Positions 43,805 through 52,404 of a stretch of 64,000 nt of DNA are shown piece by piece. The notes beneath the pieces were generated by a model. That model saw only the letters and a program-made list of their open reading frames with translations, made no database searches and had not been told where the DNA came from. The DNA lies in NCBI RefSeq assembly GCF_033546935.1, contig NZ_CP137854.1:3534001-3598000 (forward strand). Reading direction: 5' to 3'. The translations under genes and the position numbers were made by a program. Source of the DNA: Xylophilus sp. GOD-11R (lineage in GTDB: Bacteria > Pseudomonadota > Gammaproteobacteria > Burkholderiales > Burkholderiaceae_C). Positions within the stretch are counted from its first letter, which is position 1; every line of letters starts with the position of its first letter.

Positions 43805-45112
43805 ATGAGCATCCAACGCGTTCTCACCGGCATCACCCCCACCGGCACGCCGCACCTCGGCAACTACGTCGGCGCCGTCCGGCCAGCCATCGCGGCCAGC
43901 CGCGAGCCGGGTGTCGAGAGCTTCTATTTCCTGGCCGACTACCACGCGCTGATCAAGTGCGACGACCCAGCGCGCATCCAGCGCTCCACGCTGGAGATCG
44001 CCGCGACGTGGGTGGCTTCCGGGCTCGACCCCGAGCGCGTCACCTTCTACCGCCAGTCCGATATTCCGGAGATTCCGGAACTCAACTGGATGCTCGGCTG
44101 TGTCACCGGCAAGGGTCTGCTCAACCGTGCGCATGCCTACAAGGCGCAGGTCGACAAGAACGCCGCCGCCGGTGCCGAGCCCGATGCCGACGTGAGCGCG
44201 GGCCTTTTCATGTATCCGGTGCTGATGGCCGCCGACATCCTGATGTTCAAGGCGCACAAGGTGCCGGTCGGCCGCGACCAGGTGCAGCACATCGAGATGG
44301 CGCGCGACATCGCCTCCAGCTTCAACCACCTCTACGGCGAGCACCTGGTGCTGCCCGAAGCGGTGATCGAAGCCTCCGTCGCCACCCTGCCCGGCCTCGA
44401 CGGCCGCAAGATGAGCAAGAGCTACGACAACACGATTCCGCTGTTTTTGCCGCGCGACGAGCTCAAGCGGCGCATCGGCGGCATCCTCACCGACTCGCGC
44501 GCACCCGGTGAGCCCAAGGAAACCGAGGGCTCGGCCCTGTTCCAGATCTTTCAGGCCTTCGCCGCCGAAGACGAAACCGCCGCGCTGCGCCAGGCCTACG
44601 CCGAGGGCATCTCCTGGGGCGACGCCAAGCAGAAGCTGTTCGAGCGCATCGACCGTGAAGTCGCTCCGATGCGCGATGCGTACGAAGCGCTCATCGCCCA
44701 CCCTGCCCGGCTCGAAGACCTGCTGCAGGCCGGCGCCGCCAAGGCGCGCCGCACGGCCACGCCGCTGATCGGCGAACTGCGTCATGCCGTCGGCCTGCGC
44801 CGCCTCGCCGCGGCCAGCGTGCCGCAGACGCAGCAACAAAAACCGGCCCGCGCCGCGCTGCCCACCTTCAAGCAGTACCGCGAAGCCGACGGCCAATTTC
44901 ATTTCAAGCTGCAGGACGGCCGGGGCCAGTTGCTGATCCAGAGCCGGGGCTATGCGGCGCCGCGCGAGGCCGCGCAGGCCATGGCCGCCTTGCAGGTGCC
45001 GGGCGCCGATCTCACGGCCCTGCTGGCCGACGCGGTGGACGACGCCGTGCCGGCCGATCCGGCCGCGGTGGCCGACGCGCTGCAACTGCTGCTGGCGGCC
45101 CGCGAGGGCTGA
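43805..45112 (+). CDS. trpS: Tryptophanyl-tRNA synthetase
   Basis: A 435-residue class I synthetase. The ATP-binding HIGH-like motif is TGTPHLGNY (14-21) and the KMSKS loop is exact (202-206). The sequence GRDQVQHIEMARDIA around 157-170 is a family hallmark. The protein carries a ~90-residue C-terminal extension (after ~345) beyond the minimal enzyme, with KQYREADGQFHFKLQDGRG, known in Burkholderiales TrpS but of unclear role. It charges tRNA-Trp. Monocistronic, 66 nt after the M50 gene. Confidence 0.97.
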   Translation: MSIQRVLTGITPTGTPHLGNYVGAVRPAIAASREPGVESFYFLADYHALIKCDDPARIQRSTLEIAATWVASGLDPERVTFYRQSDIPEIPELNWMLGCVTGKGLLNRAHAYKAQVDKNAAAGAEPDADVSAGLFMYPVLMAADILMFKAHKVPVGRDQVQHIEMARDIASSFNHLYGEHLVLPEAVIEASVATLPGLDGRKMSKSYDNTIPLFLPRDELKRRIGGILTDSRAPGEPKETEGSALFQIFQAFAAEDETAALRQAYAEGISWGDAKQKLFERIDREVAPMRDAYEALIAHPARLEDLLQAGAAKARRTATPLIGELRHAVGLRRLAAASVPQTQQQKPARAALPTFKQYREADGQFHFKLQDGRGQLLIQSRGYAAPREAAQAMAALQVPGADLTALLADAVDDAVPADPAAVADALQLLLAAREG

Positions 45113-45221
45113 CCTCGCCCCGGGCGGGCCGCCTACAGCATCCACTCGCTGGCGCCCGACGTGCGCCGCCCGCGCCGCTGGCCAGACTCACCGCATTCCA
45201 TACCGATGCAGGAGAGACAAC

Positions 45222-45440
45222 GTGAGCCAGCCAGCCAAAACCCAGAACCCGGTCGACGAAACACCGCGCGCCGGTGAAATCACCGGCGGTAACCGGGGCG
45301 CCCTTTCCGGTCGCGACGACGACCAGAGTCGCGCGATCGGTCAGGACAATCCCTTGGTCGAGGGCAGCCGCCAGGGCCGCGAGCGCAACAAGCAGAGCCT
45401 CGACAAGGACTTGCCGGGTGATTCCGACAAGGCCATCTAA
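45222..45440 (+). CDS. Small hydrophilic hypothetical protein
   Basis: A 72-residue, highly charged, probably disordered protein (MSQPAKTQNPVDETPRAGE at the start; DDDQSRAIGQDNP in the middle). GTG start at 45222 with a strong AGGAGAG site 7-12 nt upstream. No hydrophobic segment and no recognised domain; the composition resembles small stress-related hydrophilic proteins, but no function is claimed. Confidence 0.65.
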   Translation: MSQPAKTQNPVDETPRAGEITGGNRGALSGRDDDQSRAIGQDNPLVEGSRQGRERNKQSLDKDLPGDSDKAI

Positions 45441-45541
45441 CAGCTGTAGGCCGACACGCCGTCGACCCACGGCGTTACGTCCTGCAACTACCAATCAGGT
45501 ACGAAGTTCCAATCGAAATCTGCCCGGTTAAGGAGCCTGTC

Positions 45542-45706
45542 ATGCGCCGACCGTTACACAAAGCTTTTGCCGTTTTCTCCGCCACTGTGTTGGTTGCGGT
45601 GTCAGCCGCAGCTGCGGTGTTGCTGCCTGATCAGGCTGCCGAGGCGACCGATCTGGGCATCATCCAGATCGATCAGCTCTTCGGCCCGGGCACGTTCGAG
45701 CGCTGA
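45542..45706 (+). CDS. 54-residue exported small protein
   Basis: A short gene starting ATG 45542 with AAGGAG six bases upstream. The product has a basic N-terminus (MRRPLHKAF), a hydrophobic core VFSATVLVAVSAAAAVLL and an acidic tail ending IDQLFGPGTFER. The hydrophobic part could be a signal peptide cleaved near AEA or a single membrane anchor. Third-position GC and the ribosome site argue that it is real despite its size. Unknown function; possibly cotranscribed with the 72-residue gene upstream. Confidence 0.6.
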   Translation: MRRPLHKAFAVFSATVLVAVSAAAAVLLPDQAAEATDLGIIQIDQLFGPGTFER

Positions 45707-45733
45707 GCGATCGTCAAAAAAGGCCTTCCGGAT

Positions 45734-46711
45734 TCAGCCCTCGGCGGGCTTGTCCGATTTCTCCTGTCGAAATTGCGCCATCGCCATCAGTTGCTCGTCG
45801 CGCCACTGCACCCGCTGCTCCCACTGCTCGAGCGGCAACAATTCGCGGCGCTGCGTGGCTACCTTGCCGACCAGTTCCGGCGTCCACGGATCGTGCTGAC
45901 CGCGTGACGCCCCCATGCGCTCGTAGGCCGGGCCCATCTTGGCGGCATGGCTTTCGATGCCACCCCGCGTGTTGAGGTCCACCGTCTCGAACGGGCCGAT
46001 GAAGCTCCAGCGCAACCCCAGCCCGTCGCGCATCACGGTGTCGATGTCTTCCACGCTGGCCACGCCGTCGCGCACCAGGCAATAGGCCTCGCGCAGCACC
46101 GCGCCCTGCAGGCGGTTGAACAGAAAACCCTCGATTTCCTTGCGCACGATCACCGGCTTCATGCCGACCGAGGCGAAGATCGCCCGGCACCGCACCAGCG
46201 CGTCCGCATCGGTGAAGTCGGCCGGCACCAGTTCGATCACCGGAATGAGATACGGCGGATTGCCCGGGTGCGCCACCATGCAACGGCCGCGGCCCGGCAG
46301 TTCGGCGCAATAGGCCGATGCCGGCAGCGCTGACGATGCGCTGCACAGCACCGCATCGGCCGGCGCAAAGGTGTCGAGTGCGGTGAACACCTGCTTCTTG
46401 ACGTCGGCGCGTTCGGGCGCGCATTCGATCGCCAGCGCGATGCCCGCGGCGGCCACTTCGACCGAATCGACCGTCTCGACGCGGGCGAGCAGCGCATCGA
46501 CGGGCTCGTTCAACAGGCCGCGTTGCAGCAGCATGTCGCAACGCTCGCGCAATTCTGCGGGCACCAGTCGCCGCCGCTCGGCCGACGGATCCTGCACCCG
46601 CACCTGCCAGCCGGCGCGCGCCAGCACTAGCGCGAAGGCGACTCCGATGCTGCCGCCGCCGATGACGGCGGCGACTCGATGGATGGGACTGGCGGGCGCG
46701 GCGAGAGTCAT
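45734..46711 (-). CDS. 3-hydroxyacyl-CoA dehydrogenase/lambda-crystallin-type dehydrogenase
   Basis: A 325-residue NAD-dependent dehydrogenase. The Rossmann motif VIGGGSIGVAFALVLARAG is at residues ~15-35, and the substrate motif is AHPGNPPYLIPVIEL with the catalytic His; GFLFNRLQGAVLREAY is the C-terminal helical domain. The AHPxNPPY pattern is nearer to lambda-crystallin/L-gulonate 3-dehydrogenase than to FadB-type enzymes, so the substrate may be a hydroxy acid rather than a CoA ester. The start at 46711 has GGAAG upstream. Confidence 0.88.
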   Translation of the reverse strand: MTLAAPASPIHRVAAVIGGGSIGVAFALVLARAGWQVRVQDPSAERRRLVPAELRERCDMLLQRGLLNEPVDALLARVETVDSVEVAAAGIALAIECAPERADVKKQVFTALDTFAPADAVLCSASSALPASAYCAELPGRGRCMVAHPGNPPYLIPVIELVPADFTDADALVRCRAIFASVGMKPVIVRKEIEGFLFNRLQGAVLREAYCLVRDGVASVEDIDTVMRDGLGLRWSFIGPFETVDLNTRGGIESHAAKMGPAYERMGASRGQHDPWTPELVGKVATQRRELLPLEQWEQRVQWRDEQLMAMAQFRQEKSDKPAEG

Positions 46712-46802
46712 GAAAAAGGCTTCCGAAAACGGTGGAAAGAGGAGCCTTCGATTATGTCGACGCACCCCGAAGCCTGCTGCCGACGGCGCCGACACGGCCC
46801 GC

Positions 46803-47165
46803 TCAGCGCAACCGGGCGGCGTCGACCTCGTCGCTTCCGATGCGCACCGCCTCCACAGGCCGCACCAGCGCTCGCATCTCGGTCAGCAGCCCCGTCACCT
46901 GCTGGGCATGCCGTTGCTCGTCGCTCTCGCGCCAGAGCGCCTGCTGTTTGCGCAGCCAGAGCTTGTCTTTCTGGGAGCGCTGACGTTGCTCGAAAGCCTG
47001 CTCCGCGAAGCCCTGCTCCAGCACCTCGCGCATCGGCGCCAGCCAGCGCGCCATGAGCCGGCCCGGCGTCGCCCACCACCAGAGCACCGTCGCGGTCGCG
47101 GCACCGCCCAGCGCGGCGAGCGCTCCCACGACCAGGAGCAACCAGATCTCGACGGTCTGCGTCAT
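46803..47165 (-). CDS. Small single-pass membrane protein, function unknown
   Basis: A 120-residue protein with one N-terminal helix (IWLLLVVGALAALGGAATATVLWWW) and a long charged, helix-forming cytosolic part rich in Gln, Arg and Glu (EQGFAEQAFEQRQRSQKDK), probably a coiled coil. The start at 47165 has GAGAGGA upstream. It precedes the dehydrogenase gene by 91 nt on the same strand. No domain recognised. Confidence 0.65.
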   Translation of the reverse strand: MTQTVEIWLLLVVGALAALGGAATATVLWWWATPGRLMARWLAPMREVLEQGFAEQAFEQRQRSQKDKLWLRKQQALWRESDEQRHAQQVTGLLTEMRALVRPVEAVRIGSDEVDAARLR

Positions 47166-47382
47166 GCGGTCCTCTCGGGGTGATGGGCGGCGGCTGCGGT
47201 GACGAATGGCGATGAAGGCATGGACTGGCTCGCTGGTGATTCCCTGGTCGGCCCGGCCTCCAACGGCTGCCGTCCAAAATCAGGGAGCGAGAAATTCTAG
47301 AAGTGCCCGTCCCCGTTTCAGCCCGGTTTGCCGATGTGTTTCCCTCGCGGCCAAATGAATCCCGGCAAAACCATTTGAAACT

Positions 47383-48276
47383 TCAAGCGGGACGAAAACC
47401 GTCCGCGTCGTCCTCGCGGCTCGCCGAAACCGCACGCCAGAAATCGCCGTTGAGATGCGCCCGCGGGTTGTCCGAACGCTCCACCATGCCGACCTCGCGG
47501 TAGAAGGTGTCTGCGCCCAGGGATACCTCCCGCACCCGCGCGCCGATCACCCGCAGCGTCGCCGTTTTCGGCAGGATCGCCACTCCCGCACCGCGCGCCA
47601 CCAGCAGGCCGATCGCCTCGATGGAATCGGTCTCCATCGATTCGCGCACGGCGTAGCGCTGGCGGCGCAGAAAGCGCTCGACCAGGCTGCCGCCGTGGGA
47701 CAGCCGGTCGTAGCGGATGAACGGCAGATTCGCCAGCAGCCAGGCCACGTCGTCGGAGCGTTCGGCCTCGGGCACGATCAACACGAAAGGCTCCTGGCGC
47801 AGCGGCTGCCAGCGCAGCGCGCCTTCGAGCGGATACGCCGGCTTGACGATCAGCGCGCAGTCGAGCCGCTGCTTCTCCACCAGCGCGACCAGCTCCACCG
47901 ACGTGCCCGGCGTGAGGTGCACCTCCACATTAGGAAAGCGCTCGCGGAACACCGCCATCGCATCGACCACGTTGCCCAGCAGCTCGGTGGTGATGGCGCC
48001 GGCACGCAGCGTGCCGGTCACGTCGGCATCGGCCACGCCGCCGGCCATCTGGCCGAACAGCGCCACGATGCTTTCCGCGTGCACCAGCGCCCGGCGGCCC
48101 TGCTCGTTGAGCACCGCCGTGCGCCCGGCGCGGTCGAACAGCTCGACGCCCAGCGCTTCTTCGAGCTTGCGCATCTGCACGCTGACCGCCGACTGCGTAA
48201 GCCCCAAGCGGTCGCCGGCGGCGGCAAAGGTGCCGTGGCGCGCCACGGCGGCCAGGGTTTGCAGATGGCGAATCAA
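47383..48276 (-). CDS. LysR-family regulator, divergent from ghrA-like gene
   Basis: A 297-residue regulator. The only in-frame start upstream of the helix-turn-helix is TTG at 48276 (product IRHLQTLAAVARHGTF), because an in-frame stop lies seven codons before. The HTH is FAAAGDRLGLTQSAVSVQM. The effector domain follows and looks complete (LLVARGAGVAILP near the end). It is divergent from the hydroxyacid dehydrogenase with a 119-nt shared promoter region, so it probably regulates that gene. Confidence 0.88.
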   Translation of the reverse strand: MIRHLQTLAAVARHGTFAAAGDRLGLTQSAVSVQMRKLEEALGVELFDRAGRTAVLNEQGRRALVHAESIVALFGQMAGGVADADVTGTLRAGAITTELLGNVVDAMAVFRERFPNVEVHLTPGTSVELVALVEKQRLDCALIVKPAYPLEGALRWQPLRQEPFVLIVPEAERSDDVAWLLANLPFIRYDRLSHGGSLVERFLRRQRYAVRESMETDSIEAIGLLVARGAGVAILPKTATLRVIGARVREVSLGADTFYREVGMVERSDNPRAHLNGDFWRAVSASREDDADGFRPA

Positions 48277-48306
48277 GCCCGACCGCCTTTCGAATCATTC
48301 ACATCT

Positions 48307-48344
48307 TTCATGCATTCACCCAATAACTTTCGTATTTGCATGAA
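48307..48344. promoter_or_regulatory. Candidate LysR operator, inverted repeat
   Basis: TTCATGCA (48307-48314) and its exact complement TGCATGAA (48337-48344) are 30 bp apart centre to centre, close to three helical turns, in the AT-richer divergent region between the LysR gene and the ghrA-like gene. The arrangement suits a LysR-type tetramer on two half-sites. Confidence 0.5.
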
Positions 48345-48395
48345 GAATACTCTTTAACATTTCACTTTTCGCCCGCTGCGCCAACCGTCTCGCCC

Positions 48396-49334
48396 ATGCC
48401 CACGAACCCACATGCCCCCATCGCCCTCTGTTGCAGCCACGTCGAGGGTGCCACCTGGGAGGCGGGCTTGCGCGCCGCCCTGCCGGACGCCGCTCTCAGC
48501 GTGTGGCCGGTCGCAGCGCCGGATGCCGAATACGCCATCGTCTGGTCGCCCACGCAGGACTTCCTGGACGCCCACCCCCAACTCCGGCTGATCTTCAACA
48601 TGGGTGCCGGCGTCGACGCGCTGATGCGCCTGCGCCTGCCGCCGAACGCCCGCATCGTCCGCATCGAAGACGGCGGCATGGCGGTGCAGATGGCCGACTA
48701 CGTCTGCCATGCGCTGCTGCGCCATTTCCGCGAGTTCGACCGGTATGCCGCCAGCGCCGCTAGCAGCGCCTGGGCACCGCGCGCGCCGCGTGACCGTCGC
48801 GATTTCCCCGTCGGTGTGATGGGCCTGGGCGCCCTGGGCCAGCGCGTGGCCCGCACCGTCGCGGCCTTCGACTTTCCGGTGCTGGGCTGGAGCCAGTCGC
48901 CCAAGTCGATCGAAGGCGTGACCTGCCTGGCCGGCGCCGACGAGTTCGATCGCTTCCTGTCGCAGACCCGGGTGCTGGTCTGCCTGCTGCCGCTCACGCC
49001 TGCCACCGAAAACATCCTGAACTACGCCAGCCTGTCTCGCCTGAAAGCCGGCGGCTACCTGATCAACGTCGCACGCGGCGCGCAACTGGTCGAGGAAGAC
49101 CTGCTGCGCCTGATCGACGAAGGCCACATGGCCGGCGCCACGCTCGACGTGACCCGCGTCGAGCCGGCGCCGCCGGAACACCCCTTCTGGCACCGCCCCG
49201 AAATCGAACTGACGCCGCACATCGCCGCCCAGACCGTGGTGCGCGAAGCGATCGCGCAGATCGCCGCCAAGATCGCCGCCGGCCTGGATGGCGCGGCGCC
49301 CAGCGGTGTCGTCGATCCGTCGCGCGGCTACTGA
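48396..49334 (+). CDS. ghrA: Glyoxylate/hydroxypyruvate reductase A-like D-2-hydroxyacid dehydrogenase
   Basis: A 312-residue NAD(P)-dependent dehydrogenase. The nucleotide motif is VMGLGALGQRVA (~residues 140-150). The catalytic set is Arg in NVARGAQLVEED, Glu in DVTRVEPAPPEHPFW and His in ELTPHIAAQT. The overall pattern (FNMGAGVDALM near the N-terminus) matches the GhrA group, which reduces glyoxylate and hydroxypyruvate. The ATG at 48396 is preferred over one 60 nt upstream inside the operator region. Confidence 0.88.
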   Translation: MPTNPHAPIALCCSHVEGATWEAGLRAALPDAALSVWPVAAPDAEYAIVWSPTQDFLDAHPQLRLIFNMGAGVDALMRLRLPPNARIVRIEDGGMAVQMADYVCHALLRHFREFDRYAASAASSAWAPRAPRDRRDFPVGVMGLGALGQRVARTVAAFDFPVLGWSQSPKSIEGVTCLAGADEFDRFLSQTRVLVCLLPLTPATENILNYASLSRLKAGGYLINVARGAQLVEEDLLRLIDEGHMAGATLDVTRVEPAPPEHPFWHRPEIELTPHIAAQTVVREAIAQIAAKIAAGLDGAAPSGVVDPSRGY

Positions 49335-49375
49335 CCCTCTGATTCCCCAGCATTCACGCCAAAGAAAACAGCCCC

Positions 49376-49789
49376 ATGCAATCGATCTTCCACTTCGCCT
49401 TCAACATCACCGACCTCGACCGTGCACGCGAGTTCTACGGCAAGGTCCTCGGCTGCCGCGAAGGCCGCAGCACCGACACCTGGGTCGACTTCGACTTCTT
49501 CGGCCACCAGATCTCGCTGCACCTCGGCCAGCCCTTCTCCACCGCCGCCACCGGCCGTGTGGGCGACAAGATGGTGCCCATGCCACACTTCGGCCTGATC
49601 CTGGCCCTGCCCGAATGGCAGGCCATGGCCGACCGCCTCACCGCCGCCGGCACCGACTTCGTGCTGGCGCCGCAAGGCCGTTTCCTCGGCGAGCCGGGCG
49701 AGCAGTGGACGATGTTCTTCCTCGACCCGTTCGGAAACCCGATCGAGATCAAGGGCTTCCGCGACCTCGAAGCCGTCTACGCGACCTAA
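49376..49789 (+). CDS. VOC-family (glyoxalase-like) protein
   Basis: A 137-residue single glyoxalase/dioxygenase domain: FHFAFNITDLDRAREFYGKVLG at the start gives the first His ligand, and FLDPFGNPIEIKGF at the end gives the Glu ligand. HQISLHL supplies a middle His. VOC proteins are metal enzymes or resistance proteins of many kinds, so the reaction is unknown. It follows the ghrA-like gene by 41 nt and may be cotranscribed. Its stop overlaps the stop of a small minus-strand gene. Confidence 0.88.
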   Translation: MQSIFHFAFNITDLDRAREFYGKVLGCREGRSTDTWVDFDFFGHQISLHLGQPFSTAATGRVGDKMVPMPHFGLILALPEWQAMADRLTAAGTDFVLAPQGRFLGEPGEQWTMFFLDPFGNPIEIKGFRDLEAVYAT

Positions 49790-49965
49790 GCCGCCGCCGG
49801 CGGGCGTGGCTCGGGCTTGCGCGGCTCGGTGCCTTCGGCGCTGGGCGCCACGCCGTCCGGGTGGATCGCCGAGTCGGCCGAGTCGAGGCCCGAGCCCGGG
49901 TCTTCCTCGCCTGCGGCGGACTCGTGCAGTTCGTGGGGTTTGGGGTTTTGCCTGGAGGTGTTCAT
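49786..49965 (-). CDS. Small acidic/proline-rich hypothetical protein
   Basis: A 59-residue product (MNTSRQNPKPHELHESAAGE at the start, ending KPEPRPPAAA), hydrophilic and likely disordered. It overlaps the VOC stop tail-to-tail (49786-49789). No convincing ribosome site is seen. I include it because HELHESAAGEEDPGS looks like a real conserved N-terminus rather than random translation, and the third-position GC bias holds throughout. Function unknown. Confidence 0.5.
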   Translation of the reverse strand: MNTSRQNPKPHELHESAAGEEDPGSGLDSADSAIHPDGVAPSAEGTEPRKPEPRPPAAA

Positions 49966-50052
49966 CGCGCGAGCATGATCTCGCCGCTCCGGCCGCAGCG
50001 TAGGACCGCGCCGAAGCTACACTGCCCGCCCTTTCCCCTACGGGCTTCCTGC

Positions 50053-50526
50053 ATGGCCGTCGAGATCGAACGCAAATTCCTGGTCCGCGACCCCTCCGTC
50101 GTCGCCGGCCTCGCCGGCACGCGCATGGGCCAGGGCTATATCGCCGACAACGGCATGTGGGTGCGGGTGCGCATCGCCGGCGACACCGGCTGGCTCACGC
50201 TCAAGGGTCCGACACGCGGCATGTCGCGCGCCGAATTCGAATACCAGATTCCCCTGGCCGACGCGCAGCAGTTGCTGGCCGAACACTGCGCCCACGGTTC
50301 GCTCACCAAGGTGCGCTACATCGTGACGGTGGACGGTTTCGACTTCGAGGTGGACGTATTCGACGGACCGCTCGCCGGACTGGTGATCGCCGAGGTCGAA
50401 CTCGCCAGTGAGGCCATCGAGCCGCCCCGTCCCGCCTGGCTGGGCGCCGAGGTGACGGACGACCGGCGCTACACCAACGCACAGCTCGCCAAGACCCGCA
50501 CGGTGCCGACACCGGCAGAGGACTGA
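50053..50526 (+). CDS. CYTH-domain protein (triphosphate tunnel enzyme)
   Basis: A 157-residue protein with the CYTH signature ExExK at the very start (EIERK, residues 4-8), then WVRVRIAG, WLTLKGP, the acidic EFEYQI and a second barrel half with VDVFDGPLAGLVIAEVEL. The family cleaves inorganic triphosphate or thiamine triphosphate or makes cAMP; small bacterial ones are usually triphosphatases. The ATG at 50053 gives the motif at its standard position. Monocistronic. Confidence 0.9.
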   Translation: MAVEIERKFLVRDPSVVAGLAGTRMGQGYIADNGMWVRVRIAGDTGWLTLKGPTRGMSRAEFEYQIPLADAQQLLAEHCAHGSLTKVRYIVTVDGFDFEVDVFDGPLAGLVIAEVELASEAIEPPRPAWLGAEVTDDRRYTNAQLAKTRTVPTPAED

Positions 50527-50641
50527 GCGGGCCCTTCTCCCGGCGCTCCTACAACGCACCCCGTCGCACGCCGACGGAGCACACGGCAATGCGGCGCTAA
50601 CTTGGATGGCCCCTCACCCGACCCGCGAAGCGACAACGCCG

Positions 50642-51649
50642 ATGCCCGATCCGAACCCCGGCGAAACCCTGTCCCGACTGCAGCGCCAGCACGGCGCCGA
50701 ACTGCGGCTTTCCCGACTGCTCGACGCCCATCTGGATGAGCTTCCCCTTCCGGGCGCCGGCCGCACCCTCGACCGCTGGCGATGGCTCGCCGCCGTCGCG
50801 GCCTGCGACCTTTCCCTGGTCAAGCTCTTCGAAGGCCACACCGATGCACTGGCCATCCTGGCCGAGCTCGGCGGCCCCGACGTGCCACCGGGCAGCGCCT
50901 GGGGCACCTGGTGCGCCGAGCCGCCGGATGCACGACTGGAATTTCGGCCCGACGGCGACGATGGCCGGCTGCGCATCGACGGCACCAAGGCCTGGTGCTC
51001 GGGCGCTGCCAGCGTCGACCACGCCCTGGTCAGCGGCTGGGACGCCGACGGCCGACCCTGCCTGGCCGCCGTCGCGCTGCGGCAGCCTGGCGTTCGGGTG
51101 ACCGACACCGGCTGGCAGGCCGTCGGCATGGCCGGCAGCGCCAGCGTCAACGTGTGTTTCGACCGCGCCGTGGGCCAGGCGGTCGGCGGCCCGGGCGACT
51201 ACACCGCGCGGCCCGGCTTCTGGCAGGGCGGCATCGGCGTGGCGGCTTGCTGGTTCGGCGGCGCGCAGGCCATCGCCGACATGGCAATGGAACAATCACG
51301 CGGCCGGAGCGACCCGCACCGGCTGGCGCACCTCGGCGAGATAGACGTGGCCCTGTCGGGCGCCGCCGCCGTGCTGCGCGAGGCCGCCGCGGCGATCGAC
51401 TCACATCCCCAGGCCAATGCCCAAGAACTCGCATTGCGCGCCCGCCTGGTAGTGGAAGCCGCCTGCGACGCGGTGCTGCGCCACGCCACCCGGGCGCTCG
51501 GCGCCGGGCCGCTGTGTCGAAACGCCCGCTTCGCGCGGCTGGTGGCCGACCTGCCGGTCTACCTGCGGCAAAGCCACGCCGAACGCGACCTGGCCGCGCT
51601 CGGGCAGGGCACGGTCGACAGCGGAGGAGCCCGCCCATGGACGCTCTGA
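50642..51649 (+). CDS. Acyl-CoA-dehydrogenase-like protein
   Basis: A 335-residue protein, shorter than typical acyl-CoA dehydrogenases (~380). The middle domain shows the FAD-contact pattern LRIDGTKAWCSGAASVDHALV, and the C-terminal helical domain ends HAERDLAALGQGTVDSG. No clear catalytic Glu was identified. The start is ATG 50642; an ATG 36 nt upstream is possible. It overlaps the deacetylase gene by 13 nt, so the two are translationally coupled. Probably it reduces or oxidises an acyl group in the product of this cluster rather than in beta-oxidation (inference). Confidence 0.78.
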   Translation: MPDPNPGETLSRLQRQHGAELRLSRLLDAHLDELPLPGAGRTLDRWRWLAAVAACDLSLVKLFEGHTDALAILAELGGPDVPPGSAWGTWCAEPPDARLEFRPDGDDGRLRIDGTKAWCSGAASVDHALVSGWDADGRPCLAAVALRQPGVRVTDTGWQAVGMAGSASVNVCFDRAVGQAVGGPGDYTARPGFWQGGIGVAACWFGGAQAIADMAMEQSRGRSDPHRLAHLGEIDVALSGAAAVLREAAAAIDSHPQANAQELALRARLVVEAACDAVLRHATRALGAGPLCRNARFARLVADLPVYLRQSHAERDLAALGQGTVDSGGARPWTL

Positions 51650-52404
51650 ACGAGAACACCCGCTTCATCGACGCCAGCGACGGCACCCCCGAATCCGTAT
51701 GGCTGCACGCCCCCGGACTGGACGCGATCCCGGCCGTCGATCCGCAGACACTGGTGCCGGCCGGATCACGCGCGGTAGTGGTGGCGCCGCATCCGGATGA
51801 CGAGGTGCTGTCCGTCGGCGGCCTGATGGCCGAACTTTCCGCGGCGGGCCGCGAGATCTGCGTCGTCGCCGTGACCGACGGCGATGCCAGCCACCCCGGA
51901 TCGAGCCTGTGGAGCGCGAGTGAACTCGCCTGCGTGCGCCGCCACGAGACCCGCATCGCCCTGCGCCGACTCGGTTTGCAGCACGAGGCGATACGGCTCG
52001 GCCTGCCCGATGGAGGCCTGCAGGCGCGGCGCGAAGAACTCGCCGACCAGATCGCCGCGCTGCTGCAGCCGAACGACGTGGTCTTCTGCACCTGGCGCCT
52101 GGACGGCCACCCGGACCACGACGCCACCGGAGAAGCCTGCGCCACGGCGACATCGCGCGCCGGAGCCAAGCTGATCGAAGTGCCGGTATGGGCGTGGCAC
52201 TGGTCCAGGCCGGGCGATCCGCGCCTGCCCTGGGCGCGCGCTTTGCGCCTGCCGCTCGGCGCCGATGCGGTGCGGCGCAAACGCGAGGCCGTTACCGCCT
52301 TTCGCAGCCAGCTAGAACCCGACGTCACCACCGGCGCGCCGCCGATCCTGCGCGCCAGCACCGTCGCGCGCGCGTCGCGGCCCTTCGAGATCGTCTTCGC
52401 ATGA
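51637..52404 (+). CDS. PIG-L-family deacetylase
   Basis: A 255-residue zinc deacetylase: APHPDDEVLSVGG (~50-60) gives the first His and the catalytic Asp pair, and LDGHPDHDATGEA gives the last His ligand. The fold removes N-acetyl groups from sugars (as in GPI or mycothiol synthesis) or similar amides. A strong GGAGGAG site is at 51622. The end overlaps the methyltransferase start (ATGA). A sugar N-acetyl is the likely substrate given the nearby glycosyltransferase. Confidence 0.92.
   Translation: MDALNENTRFIDASDGTPESVWLHAPGLDAIPAVDPQTLVPAGSRAVVVAPHPDDEVLSVGGLMAELSAAGREICVVAVTDGDASHPGSSLWSASELACVRRHETRIALRRLGLQHEAIRLGLPDGGLQARREELADQIAALLQPNDVVFCTWRLDGHPDHDATGEACATATSRAGAKLIEVPVWAWHWSRPGDPRLPWARALRLPLGADAVRRKREAVTAFRSQLEPDVTTGAPPILRASTVARASRPFEIVFA

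Noticed and set aside
45456..45475. Stem ACGCCGT/ACGGCGT after the 72-residue gene, as a terminator
   Set aside because: Seven-base stem with a six-base loop but no T run; too weak to call.
47166..47382. Imperfect GGTTTGCCG / CGGCAAAACC repeat between the small membrane protein and LysR genes
   Set aside because: Arms differ in length by one base and sit far apart; no functional interpretation is supported.
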